Shown here piece by piece: positions 6,635 to 14,160 of a stretch of 51,777 nt of DNA; the stretch's first letter is position 1; each line of letters starts with the position of its first letter. This DNA comes from Chthonomonas sp. UBA1950. Its GTDB lineage: Bacteria; Armatimonadota; Fimbriimonadia; Fimbriimonadales; Fimbriimonadaceae. Location: positions 1-51,777 of the forward strand of contig DDEQ01000050.1 in assembly GCA_002336105.1 (NCBI GenBank), in the 5' to 3' direction. The translations under genes and the position numbers were made by a program. A model generated the notes under the pieces. The model was not told the origin of the DNA and searched no databases. It was given only the letters and a program-made list of their open reading frames with translations.

Positions 6635-6901
6635 GTGCCTTTACAGCCTTGTCCTGAGTGTCAAACGTTAGTTTCGGAATCGGCACTTCTTTGCCCGAAA
6701 TGTGGAAGGCCCTATCCCACCCGCAAGAGAGCAAATAAGAACGCCGAGACGGTTGGGGGCTTGGTTGTGCTTGGGATTGGCTTAGCGATGCTCGCCATCG
6801 GCGTGAGCCTTCGTCTTGGTCCCGAAATGATGTTGCCATGCGGACTGCTCATGGTGATCGGTACCGCGATCTTCAAGAAAGCGGTCAACCGAAAGGACTG
6901 A
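6635..6901 (+). CDS. Zinc-ribbon membrane protein A
   Basis: 88 aa. An N-terminal zinc ribbon (CPECQTLV...CPKCGRPYP, two C-x2-C knuckles) is followed by a basic linker (RKRANKN) and two hydrophobic segments around residues 40-60 and 65-80. This is the common 'zinc-ribbon plus transmembrane' layout of small bacterial proteins; the ribbon should face the cytoplasm. The start is GTG 6635 with a GGGAGGGGAG purine run about 10 nt upstream, directly after the repressor operators, so the gene should be under the XRE repressor. The next gene is a clear paralogue, so the pair arose by tandem duplication. The function is unknown; small membrane proteins beside defence genes are sometimes effectors, but nothing in this sequence proves that. 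Confidence 0.75.
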   Translation: MPLQPCPECQTLVSESALLCPKCGRPYPTRKRANKNAETVGGLVVLGIGLAMLAIGVSLRLGPEMMLPCGLLMVIGTAIFKKAVNRKD

Positions 6902-6906
6902 ATGCT

Positions 6907-7212
6907 ATGGCCCTATACCCCTGCCCTGAATGTCAAACTCCGGTCTCGCTCAACGCCACGGCTTGCCCAAAGTGTGGACGGCCCCATCCAGCCCGGAAGC
7001 GTCCGAGTAAAGGAAAGCAGTTTGGGGCGGCGTGGGGCACCGCAGTTATCGGTGTTCTGATCATGCTGGGTGGACTAGCCTTGTTCTCGAATGGCCCGGG
7101 AGATGGAGTTAGCCAAGAAGGCGGGGCCAAGTTCATGATGCTTGGGTTTGCAGTGATGATCCTTGGTTTCTGCCTAGTTGGCTACGTTGCCAAAAGGAAG
7201 GACTGGCAGTGA
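6907..7212 (+). CDS. Zinc-ribbon membrane protein B (paralogue of A)
   Basis: 101 aa with the same plan as its neighbour: MALYPCPECQTPV...CPKCGRPHPARKR, then two hydrophobic segments (about residues 38-58 and 75-95) separated by a Gly-rich loop (SNGPGDGVSQEGGAK) that is longer than in the first copy. ATG 6907 lies 5 bp after the stop of gene A and has AAAGGA about 10 nt upstream. The frame is open further upstream to 6838, but that would overlap gene A and lacks a ribosome site. The zinc-ribbon portions are nearly identical while the membrane parts have diverged. The two may form a hetero-oligomer. The function is unknown. Confidence 0.75.
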   Translation: MALYPCPECQTPVSLNATACPKCGRPHPARKRPSKGKQFGAAWGTAVIGVLIMLGGLALFSNGPGDGVSQEGGAKFMMLGFAVMILGFCLVGYVAKRKDWQ

Positions 7213-7327
7213 TGAACGATGATTCGAGATGGTGAAACTCGTATCAGAGTAACAATCTTCCAGCAACGCCCCCCAACCGCGCCCTCTCTGCGCTAACATA
7301 TAAAAGTTTGAGATGCGAGGAGGCACG

Positions 7328-7537
7328 ATGCTCGACCTAAGGCAGGTTTTCTCCCTGACCGACTTCCTTCGGCACCATCGCGACCACATCGCGAGGCTGG
7401 GAGAAACAGGCAAACCCGTCGTGCTGACGGTGAAAGGCAAGCCCTCGCTCATCATCCAGGACGCCGAGAGCTATCAGCAGCTCATCGACCGTCTTGATGC
7501 CGCCGAGCAAGCGGCTGAGCGCAAAAGGAGGGCATAG
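7328..7537 (+). CDS. Phd/YefM-family antitoxin-like protein
   Basis: 69 aa with the typical Phd/YefM pattern: a N-terminal DNA-binding part (LRQVFSLTDFLRHHRDHIARL), then TGKPVVLTVKGKPSLIIQDAESYQQLIDRLD, which matches the family's 'k.rePvvlT.nGkp.aVl.d...Y..l' core. Such proteins repress their own operon and neutralise a partner toxin through a C-terminal tail. The tail here is short and basic (AERKRRA). ATG 7328 has GAGGAGG 5 nt upstream. No Doc, YoeB or RelE gene is adjacent; hsdM starts 1 bp after its stop. It may therefore act mainly as operon repressor, or pair with a nuclease further down the same transcript. A possible -10 (TATAAA) is at 7299-7304. Confidence 0.8.
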   Translation: MLDLRQVFSLTDFLRHHRDHIARLGETGKPVVLTVKGKPSLIIQDAESYQQLIDRLDAAEQAAERKRRA

Positions 7538-7538
7538 G

Positions 7539-9146
7539 ATGGCAAGGAAAGCGAAGGAAGCAACCAAGAAGGGCAACGGCGGCATCAAGGAGCTGATGAA
7601 GGAGCTCTGGGAAGCGGCGGTGCAGCTTCGAGGAAATATCGAGCCATCCGACTACAAACGCTACGTCCTCCCTATCATCTTCCTTCGTTTCCTTTCACTC
7701 CGGTATGAGAAGCGGCGCGAACAACTCATCTCGTTCGTCAAGGAAGACCGAGCTGGATACGACGTTGGCGTCCAAAACCTCGACCATATCCTCAGTGACC
7801 CGGACGAGTTTCGGGCGGGCGGGGCTTTCATCGTGCCCGAGGAAGCCCGGTGGGACAACATCGTCGCTCAAGCCCAGCGGGACGACCTCAAGACCCACAT
7901 CGACAGCATTCTCCAGCTCCTTGAGGACACTTATCCTGACAAGCTCCGGGGCTTGCTTCCGCGCATCTATGCCGGATCGAACCTGACCGCCGAAAACCTG
8001 CGCGGCCTCATCAACATCTTCTCGCGCGATGTCTTCCGTCAGGACCACGGCGGCGAGGACATGATCGGGCGGGTCTACGAATACTTCATCGGTGAGTTCG
8101 CCAACTCAGAAGGCAAGCGGGGCGGCGAGTTCTTCACGCCCGTAAGCATCGTCAAGACGTTGGTCGCGATGCTCGAACCGACCGAGGGCGTCGTCTTCGA
8201 CCCCTGTTGCGGGTCGGGCGGCATGTTTGTGCAGAGCGACGAGTTCACCAAGCACAGCCACCGCCTCAGCTTCGTGGGGCAAGAGTCCAAGGACTTCACC
8301 TATCGGCTCTGCCGCATGAACCTCTTTATCCATGGGCTCGATGGCAAGATCGAGCTCGGGGATTCCTATACCAACGACCGCCATGCCGGGCTCAAGGCGG
8401 ACTACATCATCGCCAACCCGCCATTCAACGATGGCGCGAAGTCTCAAGGGGGCTGGGGAGCGGGCAATATCCCCGACAAGGACCCCCGGCTGACCCTTGG
8501 AGCTCGAAAACTGCCGCTTAGCCCTCGCAACGCGAACACGATGTGGATGCTCCACTTCTTGCACCACCTCAAGGAAACTGGCACGGCGGGCTTTGTCATG
8601 GCGACCGGGGAGCTCTCGAACAGTGAACTCGCCCGGCTCGAAGTGCGAAAGGCCCTCATCGAAGCCGACCTGGTGGATTGCATCGTGCAGTTGCCGGGGC
8701 AGCTCTTCGCGAACACAGGCATTCCGTGTTCGCTTTGGTTCCTGAGCAAGAACCGCTCGGGGCTGGGCGGATTCCGCAAGCGTACGGGCGAAGTGCTCTT
8801 CATCGACGCGCGGCGGTTGGGTTCGCTCATCGAAGGAAGCCGCAAGCAAAAGGAGCTCTCTACCGAGGAGATTGAGCGGATCGCGGCGGCGTATCGTCAG
8901 TTTCGGAAGGGCCAGGTGGAAACCGAGCAGGGGTTCGTGGCGGTGGCCGATGCAGCGAGGATCGAGGAGTATCGCTTCGCACTCACGCCGGGGCGGTACG
9001 TCGGCTCGTCGGACGTGCTCGATGAGGAGGCCCCGATTGAAGAGCGACTGCCGATCCTCCTGGGTGAGGTATCAGCCCTCAGTCGCCTACTTGAGCAGTC
9101 GGACGATGAACTCAAACGGGTTCTGGAGGGTCTTGGTGTTCGTTGA
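7539..9146 (+). CDS. hsdM: Type I restriction-modification DNA methyltransferase subunit HsdM
   Basis: 535 aa. The N-terminal helical HsdM_N domain (about residues 12-160, including YKRYVLPIIFLRFLSLRYE) is followed by the N6-adenine methyltransferase domain. It has AdoMet motif I, DPCCGSGGMF, at about residue 221 and catalytic motif IV, NPPF, at about 293. It methylates adenines in the bipartite sequence chosen by HsdS, and with HsdR forms the R2M2S restriction complex. The length is normal. ATG 7539 follows the antitoxin stop by 1 bp, with AAAGGAGGG upstream. The end overlaps hsdS by 11 bp. The gene looks more GC-rich than the host genes outside the island. Confidence 0.96.
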   Translation: MARKAKEATKKGNGGIKELMKELWEAAVQLRGNIEPSDYKRYVLPIIFLRFLSLRYEKRREQLISFVKEDRAGYDVGVQNLDHILSDPDEFRAGGAFIVPEEARWDNIVAQAQRDDLKTHIDSILQLLEDTYPDKLRGLLPRIYAGSNLTAENLRGLINIFSRDVFRQDHGGEDMIGRVYEYFIGEFANSEGKRGGEFFTPVSIVKTLVAMLEPTEGVVFDPCCGSGGMFVQSDEFTKHSHRLSFVGQESKDFTYRLCRMNLFIHGLDGKIELGDSYTNDRHAGLKADYIIANPPFNDGAKSQGGWGAGNIPDKDPRLTLGARKLPLSPRNANTMWMLHFLHHLKETGTAGFVMATGELSNSELARLEVRKALIEADLVDCIVQLPGQLFANTGIPCSLWFLSKNRSGLGGFRKRTGEVLFIDARRLGSLIEGSRKQKELSTEEIERIAAAYRQFRKGQVETEQGFVAVADAARIEEYRFALTPGRYVGSSDVLDEEAPIEERLPILLGEVSALSRLLEQSDDELKRVLEGLGVR

Positions 9147-10440
9147 AGAATGCAATACGGTGCGATTTGGCAACGTAGCCCGCGTGATCCATGGATTCCC
9201 GTTTAAGAGCGAACTTTACGCCCCGGATGATGGACTTAGCCCCCGAGTTGTAAGTATCGGCAACTTTGACTATTCGGGTGGGTTTCGGATCGGAGGCGAT
9301 TGGAAAGTATACAAGGGGCATTATCCGTCTAACTACGATCTCAACCCAGGAGATGTGCTGCTCGTGATGACTTGCCAGACGGAGGGCGGCGAAATCCTCG
9401 GCATTCCGGCAACGATTCCGGACGATGGAAGATCGTACTTGCATAACCAGAGGTTAGGGCGAATACAGATGGTTCGGCCAGACTGCGCCGACTTGCGTTT
9501 TCTCTACTGGGTCTGTCTCACGCCCGCATTCAACGATGAGCTCTGTGCTTCGGCTTCAGGAACGAAGATTCAGCACACCGCCCCTTCCCGCATTGAATCA
9601 TTCGAGTTTCAACTGCCGGATTTGGAATCACAACGAAGGATTGCAACCGCACTAGATGCTTTAGACAGCCGTATCGCCCTGAACGAGAAGTTGAACGGGG
9701 CGTTGGAGGCGACGGCGGCGGCGGTGTTCAAATCGTGGTTTGTGGACTTCGACCCGGTGGTGGCCAAGTCGGAGGGGCGCAAGCCGTTCGGCATGACCGA
9801 CGAAATCGCCGCCCTCTTCCCCGACCGCTTCGCCCCCAACGGCCTCCCCGAAGGCTGGAAATCCGGGAAGTTTGGGGACATCGCAATGTCCATTCGTAAA
9901 GGCGCAAATCCATCCCTTCATGATTTGCCGTATGTCGGATTGGAGCACATTCCGAGGAAGAGAGTCACTCTCGACGATTGGGGGCACTCATCAGACGTGT
10001 CCAGTCAAAAGGCGTCGTTCTCAAGAGGGGACATTCTCTTTGGGAAGCTCCGGCCATACTTTCACAAGGTTTGTCTCGCGCCGTTTGATGGGATTTGCTC
10101 CACTGACATATTGGTACTTCGGCCATGTCATGCGAACCATCTTAGTTTTGTGCTTCTGCATGCGTTTTCGAATGACTTCGTGGACTTTGCGGATTCTTCG
10201 TCCGGAGGAACACGAATGCCTCGAACTGATTGGCATTCTCTAAAGACATTCCCTGTCTCTTTGCCGCCCGATGAAGTACTTCGCGCCTTCGAGCGAGTCT
10301 GCCATCCCCTATTCGAGCATCTGATTCTCAATCAAAAGCAAAATCAAGCCCTCCGCAACCTTCGCGACGCCATCCTCCCCGGCCTCGTCTCGGGTGAGTT
10401 GCAGATCAAGGACCTACAGAAGGAGGTCGTCGCATTATGA
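9136..10440 (+). CDS. hsdS: Type I restriction-modification specificity subunit HsdS
   Basis: 434 aa with two target-recognition domains: TRD1 (about residues 5-150) and TRD2 (about 245-385). Each is followed by a conserved helical spacer: LESQRRIATALDALDSRIAL...LFPDRFAPNGLPEGWK in the middle, and LILNQKQNQALRNLRDAILPGLVSGEL at the end. It sets the recognition sequence of the complex. The start is GTG 9136, which has GGAGGG 5 nt upstream and overlaps hsdM by 11 bp. The frame remains open upstream but that part is antisense-like shadow of hsdM. The central spacer DNA is visibly richer in GC than the TRD-coding DNA, suggesting exchange of TRDs between systems. Confidence 0.95.
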   Translation: MFVEECNTVRFGNVARVIHGFPFKSELYAPDDGLSPRVVSIGNFDYSGGFRIGGDWKVYKGHYPSNYDLNPGDVLLVMTCQTEGGEILGIPATIPDDGRSYLHNQRLGRIQMVRPDCADLRFLYWVCLTPAFNDELCASASGTKIQHTAPSRIESFEFQLPDLESQRRIATALDALDSRIALNEKLNGALEATAAAVFKSWFVDFDPVVAKSEGRKPFGMTDEIAALFPDRFAPNGLPEGWKSGKFGDIAMSIRKGANPSLHDLPYVGLEHIPRKRVTLDDWGHSSDVSSQKASFSRGDILFGKLRPYFHKVCLAPFDGICSTDILVLRPCHANHLSFVLLHAFSNDFVDFADSSSGGTRMPRTDWHSLKTFPVSLPPDEVLRAFERVCHPLFEHLILNQKQNQALRNLRDAILPGLVSGELQIKDLQKEVVAL

Positions 10441-11750
10441 GTAGCCCCTTCGGAACTCCCCAAGATATTCTCCCTGCGCGTGTTCAACCGCTTGTGAATG
10501 CGCCTGCCATCAACGCGGAGTCATGGCAGTTGGTGCGGGACGCCGTCCGTCCTGACCTTGCGACTCCCTACCTGGATAAGGTTCCTAGAGCGATCAACGC
10601 GGGCCTGAATGATGCCGCCGTCACCTATATCTGGAACATGGTCGAGGAGGACTTGCGACGCAAGATCATGGCCTATGGCATCGACTACTTCGGCGCAGCC
10701 ATCAACAAGTCAGGCTTGAGGACCCGCGATGATTTGGCCGATGAAGTGAAGTCGATCCAACTCCTCGAAGGTTGTCTTGCGCTGGGAATCATTAGCAAGG
10801 AAGCTCACTTCTTTCTCGACCACTGTCGCGAGATTCGGAACCAGTTTTCTGCGGCTCACATGGCAGCAAGCGACCTGGACACCATCGAGACAGGCAACTA
10901 CGTCAAGAACTGCGTCAAGTACGTTCTCGGTCATGATCTTCCTCCAGCTGGATTCTCGATCAAGGAGTTTCAGGAGCATATTGCCCAACCAAACGTTGAC
11001 CTTGATGAAGCGTTCGAGCTTCTGTCCGGACAATCGTCTCGAATCTATGGTGCCGTTGGCCACAGCTTCTTCGGAGCGTACATCGACTCGAACACGTCCA
11101 ATGAGTTACGGGTAGCGATCAAACAGCTGGCCCCCCGACTGTGGGAGTTACTTGATGATGACCTCCGCTATGAGGTTGCGATGCGATATGCCTCGCTCAA
11201 GGACCGACCGACGCCTAACCACTCCGAGCTTGCTCTCGATTTTCTGAAGGTCGTTAAGGGGCTTCAATACATCCCAACCAACCTCAGTGCAGTCATTTTT
11301 CAAAGATATTCGCAGGCTCTTCTTGATGCTCACAGTAGTTTCAATAACTTCCATCTAGAGCCTGCACCCGCCCGCGCGTTATTGGAGCTAGGTAATGCGG
11401 TTCCCATTCAAGCGGCCAAACTTTACGCAAAAGCGAACTTGCTTTGCTACGTAGGCAACACGTACGGCTACAGTTGGGGCGCGGTTCCGGCGATTGAACG
11501 GATGTTCGGTGCAGCAAATCCAACGGTCATGACGGCAATCCGGGCCATCCTCAAGAATGATCCGACCGTTCTTCTTGCCCTACAGTCGAGTGCGCCTGCA
11601 AAGCGATTCAAATCGCTTGCGGAAGTTTTGCGGCAAAGAGCAACAGAGCCCGACCTCGTTGGTCTGCTCGATGAAGTCATCGGGAAAGAGTGGAACTTTG
11701 TTGTCAACGAGATGAGGGCGCGGTATGCCGCAATCCAGGTGAAGAAATGA
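10437..11750 (+). CDS. HEPN-like protein of unknown function inside the RM operon
   Basis: 437 aa, all-helical in appearance. Residues about 100-141 read LEGCLALGIISKEAHFFLDH-CREIRNQFSAAH. The pattern 'G.i.......L..IR.iRN.F..H' is that of the HEPN superfamily (DUF4145/MltR-like branch), whose R-x4-6-H motif is the RNase active site; here it is R134-N-x5-H141. The C-terminal 250 residues (including SSFNNFHLEPAPARALLELG) match no family I know and might form a helical repeat or sensor region. It begins in an ATGA overlap with the hsdS stop, so translation is coupled. Possible roles are an abortive-infection RNase tied to the RM complex or a structural HEPN scaffold. HEPN assignment is inference from the motif. 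Confidence 0.6.
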   Translation: MSSPFGTPQDILPARVQPLVNAPAINAESWQLVRDAVRPDLATPYLDKVPRAINAGLNDAAVTYIWNMVEEDLRRKIMAYGIDYFGAAINKSGLRTRDDLADEVKSIQLLEGCLALGIISKEAHFFLDHCREIRNQFSAAHMAASDLDTIETGNYVKNCVKYVLGHDLPPAGFSIKEFQEHIAQPNVDLDEAFELLSGQSSRIYGAVGHSFFGAYIDSNTSNELRVAIKQLAPRLWELLDDDLRYEVAMRYASLKDRPTPNHSELALDFLKVVKGLQYIPTNLSAVIFQRYSQALLDAHSSFNNFHLEPAPARALLELGNAVPIQAAKLYAKANLLCYVGNTYGYSWGAVPAIERMFGAANPTVMTAIRAILKNDPTVLLALQSSAPAKRFKSLAEVLRQRATEPDLVGLLDEVIGKEWNFVVNEMRARYAAIQVKK

Positions 11751-11801
11751 TTGGCAAGAACCTCATCTTGATTTGGGTGCGTCAGAGGAGGTGCATTCGC
11801 A

Positions 11802-12719
11802 TTGACCAACCTTGTTGAACGGATCGTCAAGGCCGACGGGAACGGCTTTATTCACGGCGGAGTCTTGCCCAAGTCCTCGCGCTACGTCTCGCACTTCATC
11901 GAAGATGGAGTGAGGCGAAGTACACGTATGCGGATTCAGGCCAAGAGTCGCTCGATTGGCCGACCGCTGAAATCGCACACCGACCTCTGGACGATCTACG
12001 AGAAGGGGTGGAGCAGCGAGGGGTGGGTGTTCCTCGCCCCGATGATCAAAGACGCCGCCCCGGTCCTCTTGGAGCAGAAGTCCCTCTTTGGGGAAGATTT
12101 CAACGAGAACGACACGGCTTTTGAGTTTCTCCAAGACGCGGTGAACGTGGTTCGGACGGGCATGGAGGACAGTGAGCGATTCGACGCTGACCTCTTGCTC
12201 GACTTCCGGATGCGCAGTGCCTCGACAAGCGGCGTTTCGGAAATCAAGCTCCTCGGCGTTGATCGGTCGGACACTCAGCCAGCGGACGAGCTGCTACGGG
12301 CAAATGCAGATGCCCTTCTCAGCAAAATCCCGGACCCTCAGCTCGTGCGCTTAGTTGGCAAGCTGGACATGGTTAAGTCTTCGAACAGTAACTTTGAGCT
12401 TTTGTTGACCGATGGAACTCGTTTGAAGGGGGTTTGGCAGGGTGAAGACATCGGCGCGTTGGGTTCATTCTGGGATCAGGACGTCACCCTTGACGGCGTA
12501 ATGGTCTACAAGCCCAATGGAAAACCGCTTCGAATCGAAGGACGATCTATTCGCCCTCCCCAGGAACGGGATTTGGCCTTTGTGCCCTCTCGGCTCAACA
12601 AACCATCTCAGAGCCTTGAGATACCGAAAGGGGTGCTTACCATCGGTCAACTACGGGGAACGTGGCCAGGCAACGAGACTGATGAGGAGATCGAAGAGTT
12701 CTTCGAGAGGGTTCGGTAA
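11802..12719 (+). CDS. Unknown 305-aa protein paired with a PIN nuclease
   Basis: No family is recognised. The N-terminal 170 residues are mixed alpha/beta (VKADGNGFIHGGVLPKSSRY, then a helix-rich part). The middle (about 180-255) looks like a small beta-barrel or OB/SH3-like unit: LVGKLDMVKSSNSNFELLLT followed by DGTRLKGVWQGEDI. The C-terminal tail LTIGQLRGTWPGNETDEEIEEFFERVR resembles the helix-plus-acidic end of antitoxins that wrap a PIN toxin. The start is TTG 11802, with GAGGAGG about 11 nt upstream and a 51-bp gap after the HEPN gene, the largest gap in the operon. It ends in a TAATG overlap with the PIN gene. I infer an oversized antitoxin or RNA-guiding partner of the PIN protein; this is unproven. 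Confidence 0.6.
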   Translation: MTNLVERIVKADGNGFIHGGVLPKSSRYVSHFIEDGVRRSTRMRIQAKSRSIGRPLKSHTDLWTIYEKGWSSEGWVFLAPMIKDAAPVLLEQKSLFGEDFNENDTAFEFLQDAVNVVRTGMEDSERFDADLLLDFRMRSASTSGVSEIKLLGVDRSDTQPADELLRANADALLSKIPDPQLVRLVGKLDMVKSSNSNFELLLTDGTRLKGVWQGEDIGALGSFWDQDVTLDGVMVYKPNGKPLRIEGRSIRPPQERDLAFVPSRLNKPSQSLEIPKGVLTIGQLRGTWPGNETDEEIEEFFERVR

Positions 12720-13162
12720 TGGAGTATCTGCTCGATACCAACACCTTCGTAAGGATCGCCCGAAACGATGTCGTGGCACAGCAGCTTTCATCCGAGTTGG
12801 GATTAACCAAGGACAGTCCCGTCATTGCAAGTTCGGTCACGCTTGGTGAGATCGAATATTTTGCGAGGCACCGAAACTGGAATGCAGCAACGATAGCGGC
12901 AATGAAGAAGCAATGCAACTCAGCATTCCTGATCAATCCTGATAGCGGGGGTGTTGCGGTTGCCTATGCCGACATCAAGCAATCTACGCGCTCGGTTTCG
13001 AATCGCGACAACGATGTTTGGATCGCCGCATCGGCGCGAGCAGCTGGAGCTTGCCTCGTCTCCTCGGACAAGTGGTTCCTTAACGTTGGCGGATCGCTCG
13101 TTGACCTCGCTTATTACGATGCAAAGACGGGGCAAGTTACCTGGTACAGGAGAAGGGCATGA
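12719..13162 (+). CDS. PIN-domain ribonuclease, VapC-like toxin
   Basis: 147 aa covering one PIN domain. The acidic active-site residues are in place: D6 in LLDTNTF, E44 in TLGEIEYF, D97/D99 in RDNDVWIAASA and D117 in SSDKWF. PIN proteins of this kind are metal-dependent RNases that cut tRNA or mRNA and act as toxins of VapBC pairs. The start ATG shares its A with the stop of the upstream 305-aa gene, and the stop lies in an ATGA overlap with the DUF3800 gene, so it is translated as part of the RM operon. The usual small VapB antitoxin is absent; the upstream 305-aa protein is the obvious candidate for control. Confidence 0.88.
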   Translation: MEYLLDTNTFVRIARNDVVAQQLSSELGLTKDSPVIASSVTLGEIEYFARHRNWNAATIAAMKKQCNSAFLINPDSGGVAVAYADIKQSTRSVSNRDNDVWIAASARAAGACLVSSDKWFLNVGGSLVDLAYYDAKTGQVTWYRRRA

Positions 13163-14160
13163 GCCACCTACTGTTCATGGATGAGAGCGGTCATCACGGG
13201 GGAGATGGGTTTGAAGTACGCGGCGGAATCGTGCTTCCCGCTAATCGAGTTTGGCGTTTTACGCGAGAAATGCGTGGTCTTGAGGGGAGGTGTTTTGGCG
13301 ATATTTTGCAAAACCACGGGAAGGAGCTCAAATCCGTAAAGCTACTTGAGCGTAAGCGAATAAGGTTGACCAACCAGCACGCTCAGATCCCCGAAGACGA
13401 ACGCCAAAGGCTATGCCGGGAATATTTTGGTCAAGCTCGAAATGGAATGTCGCCTACCCTTCTACATAACATCGCTTATGCACAAGCAGGCGTCTTGTTT
13501 GTTGACGAGTTACTGAAGCTAATAAAGCGTCACAAAGGACGAATATTTGCGACAGTTGTTCCATCAAAGCATTCAAAGCCTCCCAAAGAGATTGAGAGGA
13601 ACTTTGTACGTCGGGACATGAAGTATCTCATGGGAGCCCTTTACCACTATTGTGAAGAGCAGTCGAGTGACGGAATATTGGTGCTTGACGAGACTGATCG
13701 AACGGATGATCGGCGATTCCTTCAGAGACTTGAACGTTACTTCTCGACAACTGAGTCGGGCCGCACTCACGGGGGCCTCGTTTTACCCACTCCGCTTTTC
13801 ACTGAATCAACGATGTCTTATCCCGTCCAAGCAGCTGATGTTGTTTGCTATCTGATCTCGCACGGGTTTCGACTTCCCGGAATGGGAGAGCCAAGCCGCC
13901 AAGACTTAAAATCCGAATGGTTAACTGCGGTTGAGCAGCTAAGATTTAGTTGCGTTCGGACAGTGAGGAACTCAGGTCCGAAGCGTCACTACTCCATCGT
14001 GTACGTCGCCCAACCCTGGCAGGGAGCTAAAAAAAGAGAAGGCAAGACACTCCTGCAAAACGACCCAAAGGGCGGTTTCAGGGGCCGAGCCTCCGTTCAA
14101 CATTATACGTCAGAACGCGCTGGAAATGAAGGGATTGCTTGGAGGAAGCCTCAAAAATGA
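13159..14160 (+). CDS. DUF3800 protein (predicted RNase H-fold nuclease)
   Basis: 333 aa. The DUF3800 hallmarks are clear: an N-terminal strand LLFMDESGHHG (D8, E9), a central acidic strand GILVLDETDRTDDRRF (about residues 173-188), and a C-terminal YPVQAADVVCYLI segment. The family is predicted to have an RNase H-like fold with metal-binding acidic residues and is often found next to restriction or retron-type defence genes; its activity is poorly known. The extra C-terminal tail (last 50 residues, basic and Gly-rich) goes beyond the domain. The start ATG overlaps the PIN gene stop and the gene ends in an ATGA overlap with hsdR. Confidence 0.85.
   Translation: MSHLLFMDESGHHGGDGFEVRGGIVLPANRVWRFTREMRGLEGRCFGDILQNHGKELKSVKLLERKRIRLTNQHAQIPEDERQRLCREYFGQARNGMSPTLLHNIAYAQAGVLFVDELLKLIKRHKGRIFATVVPSKHSKPPKEIERNFVRRDMKYLMGALYHYCEEQSSDGILVLDETDRTDDRRFLQRLERYFSTTESGRTHGGLVLPTPLFTESTMSYPVQAADVVCYLISHGFRLPGMGEPSRQDLKSEWLTAVEQLRFSCVRTVRNSGPKRHYSIVYVAQPWQGAKKREGKTLLQNDPKGGFRGRASVQHYTSERAGNEGIAWRKPQK

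Noticed and set aside
8106..8849. A 247-codon minus-strand open frame inside hsdM
   Set aside because: It is a shadow of a GC-rich coding region; hsdM has intact motifs throughout the same stretch.
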